A stretch of DNA of 64,000 nucleotides, taken from Bacillota bacterium (lineage in GTDB: Bacteria > Bacillota > Clostridia > Lachnospirales > Lachnospiraceae). The stretch lies in NCBI GenBank assembly GCA_023436225.1, contig JAEZKA010000105.1, positions 124,001 to 188,000 on the forward strand. Direction: 5' to 3'. Shown in pieces: positions 35,861 through 45,138 of this stretch. Under the pieces are notes generated by a model. It saw nothing but the letters and a program-made list of their open reading frames with translations, was not told the DNA's origin and made no database searches. The translations under genes and the position numbers were made by a program. Each line of letters begins with the position of its first letter. Within the stretch, counting starts at the first letter, position 1.

Positions 35861-35889
35861 GCTGCAAACCCATGAATGTGGGAAGCAGC
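35861..35889 (-). promoter_or_regulatory. Stem-loop just upstream of the peptidase ribosome site
   Basis: On the minus strand GCTGC-TT-CCCA pairs with TGGG-TTT-GCAGC around a short loop; the stem ends five bases before GGAGG of the peptidase gene. The 176-base gap to fmt also holds a 35-bp palindrome and a TGTGAAAA/TTTTCACA stem (35941-35963). Confidence 0.4.
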
Positions 35890-35901
35890 ACATAATTCAT
35901 G

Positions 35902-35936
35902 ACAATAGAAAGATCGCGATGCGTGCTTTCTATTGT
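35902..35936. repeat. 35-bp palindromic repeat, copy B
   Basis: Perfect 11-base arms ACAATAGAAAG/CTTTCTATTGT around a 13-base centre containing CGCGATGCG. The reverse complement matches copy A (7720-7754) best: both read ACAATAGAAAGCACGC. Confidence 0.8.
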
Positions 35937-36021
35937 ATGCCGTGTGAAAATCTTAGTTTTTCACATTAACACAACACGCTGCATCATCGATACAGCTAGA
36001 AACCCGGAAGACATTATTTTA

Positions 36022-36960
36022 TCATCTTTGCCCGAGGATTGTTCCGGGAGCTAGTTGATACCCACGTAAAAAGGCATCGGTGGTCATCCTTTTCTTACCC
36101 TCCAGCTGTAATTCCTTAATCACCAAGGCATTATCTCCAGTTGCAACCACGAAGGAATCCTTACGTAGTTCAATTACCTGCCCGGGTTTAGCAGAGTTAT
36201 CCTTCAAAGGCTCCACACTCGCCTGCCAAAGCTTTAACGTCTTTCCCTCCAGATAGGTAAAGGCACTGGGCCATGGATTTAGACCACGGATCATACGTTC
36301 CAGTTTTACCGCCGGCTGACTAAAATCAAGGAAGCCCATATCTTTACTCAAAACTTTCACATAGGTTGCCTGTTCATTATCTTGGGGTATTCTTAATGCT
36401 GTTCCGGCCTTTAGCTGATCTAAAGCTTCTAATAATAAGTCTGCTCCAAGATGCGACATTTTATCAAAAAGACTTCCTCCTGTTTCATTTTCTGCAATCG
36501 GTAGCCTTGCCTGTAATATCATATCTCCGGTATCAATTCCCGCATCCATATACATAATCGTAATACCGGTCTCACCCTCTCCGTCAATAATCGAATATTG
36601 AATCGGAGCGGCTCCACGATATTTCGGTAGCAAGGACCCATGAACATTAATACAACCATAGGGTGGAATATCAAGGAGTGCTTTAGGAAGAATTTGTCCA
36701 AAGGCAGCTACTACGATAACCTCCGGTGCCATAACTCTCACCATATCGAGAAAATCCACCTCTCTTACCTTATTGGGCTGATAGATCGGTATACCATGCT
36801 TTAAGGCCAGCTCTTTGACAGGTGAGAAGCTAAGCTCCTGTCCTCTGCCCTTTTGCTTATCAGGCTGGGTAACCACGCCCAGCAGCTCGTGCTCCGATGC
36901 AATTAATTTTTCCAAAGTTACAGCCGCATAATCCGGCGTTCCCATAAATAAAACCTTCAT
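36022..36960 (-). CDS. fmt: Methionyl-tRNA formyltransferase
   Basis: Formylates the initiator Met-tRNA using 10-formyl-tetrahydrofolate. The N-terminal hydrolase-like domain carries the motif HGSLLPKYRGAAPIQ (near residues 107-121) with the catalytic Asn/His/Asp set, and a C-terminal OB-like domain follows (about 205-312). ATG is preceded by AGGATAGATTAGG. def, its functional partner that removes the formyl group, is 28 bases upstream. Confidence 0.96.
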   Translation of the reverse strand: MKVLFMGTPDYAAVTLEKLIASEHELLGVVTQPDKQKGRGQELSFSPVKELALKHGIPIYQPNKVREVDFLDMVRVMAPEVIVVAAFGQILPKALLDIPPYGCINVHGSLLPKYRGAAPIQYSIIDGEGETGITIMYMDAGIDTGDMILQARLPIAENETGGSLFDKMSHLGADLLLEALDQLKAGTALRIPQDNEQATYVKVLSKDMGFLDFSQPAVKLERMIRGLNPWPSAFTYLEGKTLKLWQASVEPLKDNSAKPGQVIELRKDSFVVATGDNALVIKELQLEGKKRMTTDAFLRGYQLAPGTILGQR

Positions 36961-36988
36961 CCTAATCTATCCTTTCCGAATAAATGAA

Positions 36989-37474
36989 TTATTGTACCTC
37001 TTCAGTTGCGATTACCTCGCGTAGCTCACCGATGGTCTGATCAATATAAAGCTTTCCATTCAGATGATCAATCTCGTGGCAAAAAGCTCTTGCGAGCAAT
37101 CCAGTACCTTCGATGGTATATTCCTCCATCTTCTCATTATATGCCTTAACCTTCACATAATCTGGTCTTCTTACGGTTCCTACCTTACCCGGCACGCTTA
37201 AACAGCCCTCATCTCCAATCTGCTCGCCGTCATACTCTATAATCTCCGGATTAATTAAGATGATCGGCTCGTTTCCCTCCTCGGAAACATCAATCACAAC
37301 AAGACGTTTTAATATTCCTACCTGAGGGGCAGCAAGACCAACACCGTTAGCATCATACATGGTATCTAACATATCCTCAATTAGTGTAAGAAGCTTCTTA
37401 TCTACTTCATTAATCTCCTTTGCCACCTTATTCAGGACCTTGTCTCCTACTTCTCTGATATTTCTGATTGCCAT
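36989..37474 (-). CDS. def: Peptide deformylase
   Basis: Removes the N-formyl group from nascent proteins. The three family motifs are GVGLAAPQVG, EGCLSVPG (metal-binding Cys) and HEIDHLNG (metal-binding His pair with catalytic Glu). I chose the ATG at 37474 (MAIRNIREVGD, 161 residues), with GAGG nine bases upstream and the family-typical N-terminus, over one ten codons earlier. It lies between priA and fmt. Confidence 0.96.
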   Translation of the reverse strand: MAIRNIREVGDKVLNKVAKEINEVDKKLLTLIEDMLDTMYDANGVGLAAPQVGILKRLVVIDVSEEGNEPIILINPEIIEYDGEQIGDEGCLSVPGKVGTVRRPDYVKVKAYNEKMEEYTIEGTGLLARAFCHEIDHLNGKLYIDQTIGELREVIATEEVQ

Positions 37475-37677
37475 ATGTGTCATCCTCTCTATCATATCAT
37501 TCATAAAATTTATATTTATCTTAATTACTTCATCATAGCTGAAGCAATTACATTATATTATCATATTCTCATCAATTTAATCAACAAAATATCTGTAAAG
37601 GCTATAAATAATTCGCAAATTCTGTCTTAATAATGAATAAAACCATTCAGAAATGCCTTTTATGCTCCATTCTGTGC

Positions 37678-39924
37678 TTAATAGCTGCTCATAGGATCAA
37701 AATCGAATTGTAGACTACAGCCAGAAAAAAATTCTGTAAATGTAAAATACCCTTCCAGATAATTTTTCACTCGGATTAATTCTTCGTAATCATTATGCTT
37801 CATATACATAACTCTTCGAAAGATATCGTTTGTCTTTGCGATAGCTGCTGGAGCAGGTCCGATTAGCTGTAACGATAGTTGCTCCCGATCCAGGTAGAGC
37901 TTTAAGGCTTCACCAAGGCGAACGGCCGCCTTGTCTGCTTTCTCTTCCTCCTTCGAAGTGATCAATGCCAGTAGCATATGAGCAATCGGGGGATACTGCA
38001 TCAGCCTACGATAAAGGATTTCATGGTCATAGAAGGCTTCGTAATCTCCCGCTGCTGCGGTCAGGATGCTGTAATGCTCTGGATGATAGGTCTGAATAAC
38101 AACCTCACCCACAAGCACATCTCTTCCTGCTCTACCAGCAGCCTGACAAAGCAACTGAAAGGTTCTCTCACTTGCTCGAAAATCACCGGTATAAAGCGAT
38201 AGATCAGCAGCGATGATACCTACCAGGGTAACCTTAGGAAAATCATGACCCTTCACGATCATCTGAGTGCCTACTAGGATATCTGCCTTGTGCTCAGAAA
38301 ATGCAGCAAGAATTGATTCGTGGCCCCCCTTATTCTTCGTAGTATCTGTATCCATACGAAGCACTCTGGCCCCTGGGAATTCTTTCCTGACTAGCTCCTC
38401 CACCTTCTGAGTTCCAGTTCCGAAAGCAGCAATATATTTGGATCCACAGCTCGGACAGTTCCCAGGTTGCTTCTCAGTATAACCGCAATAATGGCACACC
38501 AAGCTTCCGCCATTGTGAGAGGTCAGGGAAATATCACAATGCGGGCACTTCATAACATATCCACAGCTGCGGCAGGATACAAAGCCTGCATAGCCTCTTC
38601 GATTGAGGAATAGCATAATCTGTTCCCTCTTATTAAGGCGGTCTAAAATCAGCTCCTTCAGCTTCGCACTGAAGATGGATTTATTTCTATTTTTTAACTC
38701 TTCCCGAAGATCAACAACCCAAACTACGGGAGGCTGTGCCTCCTTCGCTCTCTTTTTTAGGGTATAGAGCTTCATAAGTCCTTCCTTGGTCTGAAGGAAG
38801 GACTCCATAGATGGTGTTGCAGATCCCAACAGTACAGAGCTTTCGGTCAATTCCGCTCTCTTTCTTGCGACCTGAATGGCGTGATATTTTGGTGTTGTTT
38901 CACTTTTATAGCTGTTTTCATGCTCTTCATCTATAATGATCAGTCCAAGCTTCTGGAATGGGGTGAACAATGCCGATCTGGGACCGATGATAACATCAAT
39001 CTCTCCATTTCGCGCGCGAGTACTTTGATCATAGCGCTCACCCTGAGACATCTTGGAATTCATGATTGAGATACGTTCACCGAAGCGCCTGTAGAAGCGC
39101 TGTACGGTCTGATAGGTCAGCGCTATCTCGGGAATCAGCATAATAACCTGTTTCCCTTTACTAACGATATATGCAATTATCTCCATATATACTTCTGTCT
39201 TGCCACTTCCGGTTACTCCATGTAGAAGATAATTGCTACGAATTCCGCTCTCATATTCCTGAATAAAATCCTGTACAATATACTGTTGCTCCTCGTTCAA
39301 GATAACCGGCTGATACCTACTGTTCTGCGGGTTAATTGGGTTACGGTAAATCTGCTCCGAGATAATCTTTGTAACTCCTTGCTTCTCCATCCCGTTAATC
39401 GTATCTCTGGATATCTTCAGCTGGTTCAATGCAACCTCATAATCCACAACCTTATCCCGCAGCAAGGCTTCTAACAGACGAAGTCTTGCTTTGTTATTCT
39501 TTCTCTGATACTCATAATACAATTGGTTTGCCTGCTCACTATCGATCACCAACTGTATGCTTTTCTGCTCCTTAATCTTCACTGCCTTGCGTACTGGAAT
39601 GACTGTCTTTAATGCATCATTCATTGTACCTCCAAAGGTTTCCTTGATCCAGTAGGCAAGAAAGATTAGTTGGCTTTCAATCATCGGTGCATCGGTTACC
39701 ACCTTAGTAATTGGCTTAATCAACTCTGCTTTTATCTTCGGCTCTGAAGATAAATCCAAAATGTAACCGTTGATTTGACGGTTACCCTTACCAAATGGCA
39801 CCACGACAAGTGCACCGATTACGGCTTGTTCCGACCATTCCTTCGGGATGGCATATTGATATGTCTTGTCTAGATTTTCGTGGGAAATATCAATTATGAT
39901 ATCAGCATAGCTTTGATAAGACAT
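37678..39924 (-). CDS. priA: Primosomal replication-restart helicase PriA
   Basis: A superfamily-2 DNA helicase that reloads the replisome at stalled forks. N-terminal DNA-binding domain (about 1-200), Walker A GVTGSGKTEVY, Walker B IIDEEH, and a zinc-binding region with eight cysteines starting CRSCGYVMKCPHC. I chose the ATG at 39924 (MSYQSYADIIID, 748 residues), which has GAAGGAGG six bases upstream; the longest frame adds 46 residues translated from a repeat element and has no family likeness. Confidence 0.96.
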   Translation of the reverse strand: MSYQSYADIIIDISHENLDKTYQYAIPKEWSEQAVIGALVVVPFGKGNRQINGYILDLSSEPKIKAELIKPITKVVTDAPMIESQLIFLAYWIKETFGGTMNDALKTVIPVRKAVKIKEQKSIQLVIDSEQANQLYYEYQRKNNKARLRLLEALLRDKVVDYEVALNQLKISRDTINGMEKQGVTKIISEQIYRNPINPQNSRYQPVILNEEQQYIVQDFIQEYESGIRSNYLLHGVTGSGKTEVYMEIIAYIVSKGKQVIMLIPEIALTYQTVQRFYRRFGERISIMNSKMSQGERYDQSTRARNGEIDVIIGPRSALFTPFQKLGLIIIDEEHENSYKSETTPKYHAIQVARKRAELTESSVLLGSATPSMESFLQTKEGLMKLYTLKKRAKEAQPPVVWVVDLREELKNRNKSIFSAKLKELILDRLNKREQIMLFLNRRGYAGFVSCRSCGYVMKCPHCDISLTSHNGGSLVCHYCGYTEKQPGNCPSCGSKYIAAFGTGTQKVEELVRKEFPGARVLRMDTDTTKNKGGHESILAAFSEHKADILVGTQMIVKGHDFPKVTLVGIIAADLSLYTGDFRASERTFQLLCQAAGRAGRDVLVGEVVIQTYHPEHYSILTAAAGDYEAFYDHEILYRRLMQYPPIAHMLLALITSKEEEKADKAAVRLGEALKLYLDREQLSLQLIGPAPAAIAKTNDIFRRVMYMKHNDYEELIRVKNYLEGYFTFTEFFSGCSLQFDFDPMSSY

Positions 39925-39941
39925 AGCGGCCTCCTTCGTAT

Positions 39942-40014
39942 AGGATTTTCTATAAAAATCCTTGGGAATAACTTTGAAGTCCGTCCAATGGAACGGACTC
40001 CTTGTTCTTCCGGG
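39942..40014 (-). repeat. Two-stem dispersed repeat, copy 3
   Basis: On the minus strand it reads CCGGAAGAACAAGGAGTCCG, a hairpin AGTCCG..CGGACT, then CCCAAGGATTTTT and AAAATCCTA. It fills the 100-base gap between murE and priA. It is the same family as 27310-27415 and 52950-53017, in the opposite orientation. Confidence 0.75.
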
Positions 40015-40024
40015 TTTTGAGCTT

Positions 40025-41497
40025 CTATATGAGTGGCGACTTACTTTGCTTAGCAGCCTCACGGATTAATTCACGATCATCCATATGGTGTTTAACTCCT
40101 TTGATCTCCTGATAATCCTCATGCCCCTTGCCGGCTACGACAATGACATCGCCCTCCTCAGCATGGTCGATACTATAACGGATTGCTTCCTTCCGGTCGA
40201 TCAGCTCCACATATTTCCCGGGTCCTCTCTTTACCCCTTCCAGGATGTCATTCACAATATCCTGGGGCTCTTCAAAGCGGGGATTATCACTGGTTACAAT
40301 GGTGAGATCAGCCATTTTGGAGGAAACCTCACCCATTTCGAAGCGACGGCTTCTTGCGCGGTTTCCGCCACAGCCGAAGACGCAAACCAATCGCTTCGGA
40401 TTGTATTCCTTAATGGTGGATAGCAGACTCTCCAAACTCATTGCATTGTGTGCATAATCCAGCATTACACTAAAATGCTTTGAGACCGGCACCAGCTCTA
40501 CTCTGCCCTTGACGTATACACTGCTTAAGGATCTGATAATTTCCTCATTGCTTACACCAAAATGTCTACATAGTGCAATTGCACATAACGAATTATATAC
40601 ATTAAACTTACCAGGTATATTCATCTCTACCTCAAGATTAAGTAAGCCCTCCACATGATATGCAATTCCTAAAAAGCCGGGCTTTTGTATAAGCTTTACC
40701 TCGGTGGCACGGATATCAGCCTTTTCGCTAAAGCCTAAGGTCTCGACCTTACAGGTATGACCCCCCAGAATATGCTGTGCGTGTTCATCATCAATATTAA
40801 TTAAGCCCTGTCGGCATTGTTTGAATAGTTTACTCTTACTGGTGAGATAATCCTCAAAATCCGCATGCTCAGCGCCACCGATATGATCTTCCCCAAGATT
40901 AGTGAAGATACCGTAGTCAAAAGTAAAGCCGGCTACACGATTCAATTTCAGTCCTTGGGAAGATACCTCCATAACAACACATTCACAGCCTTCTTCCACC
41001 ATCCTGGAGAAGGTCTCTTGTAGTGTATAGGATTCAGGTGTCGTATTATTTGCTGGGATTACTGTATCTCCGATAATCGTCTCAATGGTACCAATGAGAC
41101 CCACCTTCTTACCAGTATTTTCAAGAATGGATTTGATCATATAGGTGGTAGTTGTCTTACCCTTGGTTCCGGTAATGCCGATGGTGATAAGCTTTCTTGC
41201 CGGATGACCAAAATAAGCTGCCGACATATAAGCGAGTGCAAGCCTGGTATCCTTTACTCGAATCACAGTAATATAGGGAGGTAAATCAATCTCTTTTTCT
41301 ACGATAATCGCTGTAGCACCTTTATCTGCAACCTCTTTCGCATAGGCATGCCCGTCTGATACCGCCCCAGTGATGCATACAAACACGCAGTCTGCTGTTA
41401 CTTTTCTTGAGTCATAAACCAGTTCCTTGACGGAGCTATTATCGTCCCCTTGAACACAGGTATATTCTAATTGTGCTAACATTTCCTTCAAAATCAT
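40025..41497 (-). CDS. murE: UDP-MurNAc-tripeptide synthetase MurE
   Basis: Adds the third amino acid to UDP-MurNAc-L-Ala-D-Glu. The ATP loop is GITGTKGKTTTTYM (about 109-122), the conserved Asn-His-Asp region follows, and the residue-selecting motif is DNPRFEEP (near 409); DNPR is the form that specifies meso-diaminopimelate, so the wall is predicted to be mDAP type. Length is 490 residues. ATG follows GGAGGACTACTT. It lies outside the dcw cluster, directly upstream of priA. Confidence 0.95.
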   Translation of the reverse strand: MILKEMLAQLEYTCVQGDDNSSVKELVYDSRKVTADCVFVCITGAVSDGHAYAKEVADKGATAIIVEKEIDLPPYITVIRVKDTRLALAYMSAAYFGHPARKLITIGITGTKGKTTTTYMIKSILENTGKKVGLIGTIETIIGDTVIPANNTTPESYTLQETFSRMVEEGCECVVMEVSSQGLKLNRVAGFTFDYGIFTNLGEDHIGGAEHADFEDYLTSKSKLFKQCRQGLINIDDEHAQHILGGHTCKVETLGFSEKADIRATEVKLIQKPGFLGIAYHVEGLLNLEVEMNIPGKFNVYNSLCAIALCRHFGVSNEEIIRSLSSVYVKGRVELVPVSKHFSVMLDYAHNAMSLESLLSTIKEYNPKRLVCVFGCGGNRARSRRFEMGEVSSKMADLTIVTSDNPRFEEPQDIVNDILEGVKRGPGKYVELIDRKEAIRYSIDHAEEGDVIVVAGKGHEDYQEIKGVKHHMDDRELIREAAKQSKSPLI

Positions 41498-41706
41498 AAG
41501 TAGTCCTCCTTCGCTTGCCGGCTGATATTTATTAATTTCTCCATAATTGACTCAATTGTTGTTTCCATTAATTGTAATTCTTTCGTTCTATACAATTATA
41601 ATTATAGGCGAATTATACTATTTGTAAAGAAAAAGATAGGTTGAGGAGTTGCCTTCCACATCTTACGTATTTACTCCGCTGCATATAGCTTCTATCTGGT
41701 CACAAT

Positions 41707-41737
41707 AAAAGCAAGGCTAACTGCTCACCTTGCTTTT
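41707..41737 (-). terminator. Terminator after the duplicated-domain lipoprotein gene
   Basis: Perfect ten-base arms AAAAGCAAGG/CCTTGCTTTT around an 11-base loop; on the minus strand the stem ends in TTTTATTGT. It begins 23 bases past the stop codon. Confidence 0.8.
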
Positions 41738-41759
41738 CATAGCTAATATTGTATGCTTT

Positions 41760-42680
41760 CTATTCTCCTACTGAAAATGGAATAGGATCAGATTGATAAA
41801 TTGTGTCAAAAGTTTTGGGATTAATAATATGGAAGCTTAACTCCAAATCTTTTACCTCAATAATTTCATTCTCCTCTAAATCAGAACTTAATATCGTAAT
41901 AGGAGTTAACGCCATTCGTCCTTTATTAACCTGACTTGAAAAATATGGTGTAACCATAAATCCATTAATCGACATATTGTCACATTGAACAATAACATCC
42001 GAGTCTGATGTATTCTCGATATATAATAAGACTCCTGCACCCCAAATACTATCTTCCGTTACATATTTACCAACAATACGCACCCCGTTCGTATTTAATA
42101 ATTCTTTTCCTGAATCCATTACAGGTTGTTCAACCGTACCATATGCTGAGGTTTTTATCGAGATTTCATCTGTATCAAATAGTGTATCGTAACTATCTGC
42201 ATCAAATACATTGAACCTAATGTTTATTTCAGAAATTGTTTTTATACCTGCCTCTTCTAGACTGGATGATAATAAACTAATTGTTTCATTACTTTTCTTG
42301 CCAGCAGCTACCGTACTTGAAAATATATCACTTATCATATAGTTATTTACAACAATTGTTTTGCATTGAACTCCTACATTCTTTGCGGTATCATTTTCAA
42401 TGAGAACTGCAATACCCTTTCCCCAAATAGGATCATCAATTACTTCCTTTGCAGTAACGCGTATTCCCTTCTGCTCAAAAAGAACAGCCTCATCAATGGT
42501 CTCTAAACTTGTCTTTTTTGCATCATTTTGTTTATCTGATGTATCTGTGTTATCAGAAGTTTTCGAGTCTTCTGGCCCAACAATCTCCTTTTTCGTACCT
42601 TCTGAACCACAAGAAACTGCCATTAACATATAAATTGCAATTACACCTATAACAAATAATCTAGCTTTTATTTTTTTCAT
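41760..42680 (-). CDS. Putative lipoprotein with two tandem homologous domains
   Basis: A 306-residue secreted lipoprotein: signal peptide with lipobox AVSC (Cys24), a Ser/Asp/Lys-rich linker (about 28-60), then two copies of a beta-rich domain. The copies share the pattern GIRVTAKEVIDDPIWGKGIAVLIEN (first, from about 74; motif GIRV..DDPIWG) and GVRI..EDSIWGAGVLLYIEN (second, from about 196), each ending in a Phe/Tyr-Asp-Thr-(Leu/Ile)-Phe/Tyr segment. The domain resembles DUF5067-type extracellular domains of Firmicutes. ATG follows AAAGGAGAGAAC. Function unknown; transcribed alone. Confidence 0.8.
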   Translation of the reverse strand: MKKIKARLFVIGVIAIYMLMAVSCGSEGTKKEIVGPEDSKTSDNTDTSDKQNDAKKTSLETIDEAVLFEQKGIRVTAKEVIDDPIWGKGIAVLIENDTAKNVGVQCKTIVVNNYMISDIFSSTVAAGKKSNETISLLSSSLEEAGIKTISEINIRFNVFDADSYDTLFDTDEISIKTSAYGTVEQPVMDSGKELLNTNGVRIVGKYVTEDSIWGAGVLLYIENTSDSDVIVQCDNMSINGFMVTPYFSSQVNKGRMALTPITILSSDLEENEIIEVKDLELSFHIINPKTFDTIYQSDPIPFSVGE

Positions 42681-42933
42681 GTTCTCTCCTTTACTAAGTT
42701 AATAAAAGACGTTTGCGAAACGCCTGATCCGGTACAAATACGAAAATAAATCATTCATGTCTGTTCCATCCCAGCTCATTATTCTAATTAGACAAATTCT
42801 ATAACATATACCCACAGAGAAAATGCGATATGACAATTGTCAATCACAGTTCATAATAATTACTACTGATATAGCTAATAATGTTATTATAACTACAGTT
42901 TCAAAGACTATACTAATATTAGCTCAAAAAAAT

Positions 42934-43009
42934 AACTATAGGGACGGGGTTATCGTCACATTAACTTTTTTAACTATAGGGACGGGGTTATTGTCACATT
43001 AACTTTTTT
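42934..43009. repeat. Tandem pair of 38-base REP-like repeats
   Basis: Two adjacent units starting AACTATAGGGACGGGGTTA, identical except for one or two bases. Each carries GGGACGGGG and GTCAC, the same core seen in the repeats flanking the RAYT gene. Confidence 0.8.
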
Positions 43010-43174
43010 AAGGCCTCGCAAGCTCTGCAAGGCCTCAAAGTATGTCATCATGCTAGTTATGCTATAAATGATTACCATTAAGCAATAAGCATATATCTTA
43101 TATTCACACACCTCTTTGTATCTGTGTATTATTTGAATAAACTTTTCGCAATCTTCCTCTCCGTCCCACTGTCT
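42934..43174 (-). mobile_element. Internally deleted, non-coding derivative of the RAYT element
   Basis: 42979-43064 matches the 3' end of the RAYT element (45056-45139) and 43066-43159 matches codons of the RAYT gene (45719-45813, about residues 30-61) with few changes; then a CCGTCCC..TGTC end follows. About 580 bases of the gene are missing between the two blocks and about 125 between the second block and the right end. Two 38-base direct repeats (42934-42971 and 42972-43009) with GGGACGGGGTTA..GTCAC form the left end. The remaining 607-base gap holds no gene. Confidence 0.75.
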
Positions 43175-43287
43175 CCTTCTGATGCTTCTGTTTATTTCTT
43201 AATGCTTTTTCCATAACTCCTTCCTATCATAATCTTAAAAAAATTACCCCTCGTTCTAAAAAACATACCGAGAGGTAAAATCACATC

Positions 43288-44235
43288 TTAGAATCCTGTG
43301 TCTTGTATTGCTAACACAAGGTTTCTTCCGTATATTTCTGAGCCAAGTGCATTTGGATGAAGATTGTCCAGAAAATATTCCGATAAATGAGGTACTAGCT
43401 TAAAGCCCTCTACTACAGTTATATTAGCATACTTTGAACAAATATCCTTCGTCTTTTGGCAGAACTTTGTAAGGGTATCAATTCCATCCGGTGAATCCCC
43501 CCTCCAGATTGGTGTGATACATAGCACCGGCCTATCACAGTAAACTTCTGATAATCTTTCGTAATACTCCTCAATATCCTTCATACTTTCTGTTCCATAT
43601 TGATTGGTTCCCATGGATATAATAATTTTATCAGGAGTATAGCCTTCTATAGGTACAAGTACGTTTTTATCATATATGTATCCACCAATTCCCTGATTGA
43701 TAATATCGTAGTTAAGTAGGCGATTTGCCACACTAACATAGGTATGCGCAGATCGTAACGGACCAAACCCCTGTGTTATGGAATCTCCCATCCACAAAAC
43801 CTTCTCCCTCTTCTCCACAGAAAACACGTCCGCATTAATCTCAAAATTACGTATCAGAATGGTCGCATCAGCAGGCAAATAAATCATGACCTTCTTTTCT
43901 CCTTCAGGTATTTCAAAGGATATTTTCCCCTCTTTCAGCAAATCCTTTACGTAATATATTTTTGTTACTAATCCGTCAATAACAAGCTCAATGGAGTCCT
44001 CTGACCCTACCCAAATGATTTTGTACTCCAAGGAAAATATGGTTGCTATTGTATTAAACTCTAATGTTTTTGCGCTGGAAGCCTTACACCTGTCATACCA
44101 GAATTCACTATTTTCCTTAAAATACTGCATCTGCTGCTGTGTATACTGAAAAGCTTGTAAATATCCATCCTCAGTTTCGCAAATGCTCAATGCTCCGTAA
44201 TAAATCCTCTTTAACTGTTCATTTGATAGTTTCAT
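43288..44235 (-). CDS. SGNH/GDSL-family hydrolase
   Basis: A 315-residue esterase-like protein without a signal peptide. An N-terminal beta-sandwich (about 1-145) precedes a SGNH domain whose blocks are WMGDSITQG (Ser near 153), NQGIGG, SMGTNQYG and the catalytic DNLHPN near the C-terminus. The two-domain layout resembles carbohydrate esterases that deacetylate plant or host glycans, but the substrate is not readable. ATG follows AAAGGTGTATATT. No sugar gene is adjacent. Confidence 0.85.
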   Translation of the reverse strand: MKLSNEQLKRIYYGALSICETEDGYLQAFQYTQQQMQYFKENSEFWYDRCKASSAKTLEFNTIATIFSLEYKIIWVGSEDSIELVIDGLVTKIYYVKDLLKEGKISFEIPEGEKKVMIYLPADATILIRNFEINADVFSVEKREKVLWMGDSITQGFGPLRSAHTYVSVANRLLNYDIINQGIGGYIYDKNVLVPIEGYTPDKIIISMGTNQYGTESMKDIEEYYERLSEVYCDRPVLCITPIWRGDSPDGIDTLTKFCQKTKDICSKYANITVVEGFKLVPHLSEYFLDNLHPNALGSEIYGRNLVLAIQDTGF

Positions 44236-44429
44236 ATAATATACACCTTTCTTGTTCTGGGAAGACTTATTTCAAGCTTTCCCGAGTACACTTCTTTATT
44301 TCCTTTTTCAACATGATCTACATGAGTAATAATTCTCTTATTCCAGTTTTCTCTAACATATCATATATCTTGTGAAAATACAAAAGGATTGTGTTTATCC
44401 AAATCATAAATTTTACAAATCATAAATAC

Positions 44430-44470
44430 AAAAACCGTCAACCAAAAGAAAAATCTCTCGATTGACGGTC
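44430..44470 (-). terminator. Terminator after the DUF302 gene
   Basis: Arms ACCGTCAA (44434-44441) and TTGACGGT (44462-44469) form a perfect stem followed by TTTTTG on the minus strand. The rest of the 333-base gap between the SGNH and DUF302 genes (44236-44568) shows nothing I can name. Confidence 0.65.
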
Positions 44471-44568
44471 AGTCCTAATATTATGTCTCTATTGATTTCC
44501 GTATTGCTCATACACATAGGGGAGAATTACCCATGTAACATCGTCGGCAGCAATCGTCCTTGTGTATT

Positions 44569-44961
44569 TTACACAGCATTATTTATTGCAGAAATCAATA
44601 AGTTTTGCACCTCTTTAGCAGTACCCTCCATATCAGTATGATTAAGTAGCCCAATAAGTATTTCAGGTTTTATCATACCAATTTTTACAATGCTACCTTC
44701 TTCATATACAACTAGCTTACATGGCAAAAAATAGCCTACATCAACGTGCTTTGATAGCACTTCTTTAGCTTTATGGGGATTACAAACTTCTAATATCATA
44801 AAGTTACTATCATACTCTATGCCTTTTTCCATTAATTTATCTTTAAAGTTCAGTTTCCAAAGTACGCCAAACTTTTGTTCCTCTAAGCTTTTTACTAAGC
44901 TTTCAACAGCTTCATTAAAAGATTTACTTGTTACTACTTCATATTTTATATCTTCTCTCAT
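44569..44961 (-). CDS. DUF302-domain protein
   Basis: A 130-residue cytoplasmic protein with the DUF302 fold: a Phe-Asn-Glu-Ala-Val start, the central ILEVCNPHKAKEVL segment with the conserved Cys-Asn-Pro, and FLPCKLVVYEEG. Biochemical function is unknown; the family is often found near heavy-metal, sulphur or redox genes, which is not the case here. ATG follows AAGGAGAGGCTT. It is a single-gene unit next to the RAYT element. Confidence 0.85.
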   Translation of the reverse strand: MREDIKYEVVTSKSFNEAVESLVKSLEEQKFGVLWKLNFKDKLMEKGIEYDSNFMILEVCNPHKAKEVLSKHVDVGYFLPCKLVVYEEGSIVKIGMIKPEILIGLLNHTDMEGTAKEVQNLLISAINNAV

Positions 44962-45138
44962 AAGCCTCTCCTTAAATTTATATTTATGTATGTTATTATA
45001 AGCTGATACAGCTTTAATTCCGTGATTATATCACAAATGAAAAAAAAGAAAAAGAGGGACGGGGTTGTCGTCACATTGATTTTTTTAAGGCCTCGCAAGC
45101 TCTGCAAGGCCTTAAAGTGAATCATTATGCTATTTATG

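Noticed and set aside
39925..40062. 46-residue N-terminal extension of PriA
   Set aside because: It is translated from a dispersed repeat element, while a strong ribosome site precedes the family-typical start at 39924.
42934..43174. Possible RAYT pseudogene or phage remnant
   Set aside because: Only about 94 bases of coding sequence remain, with both element ends kept; a deletion derivative explains it better. No phage gene is near.
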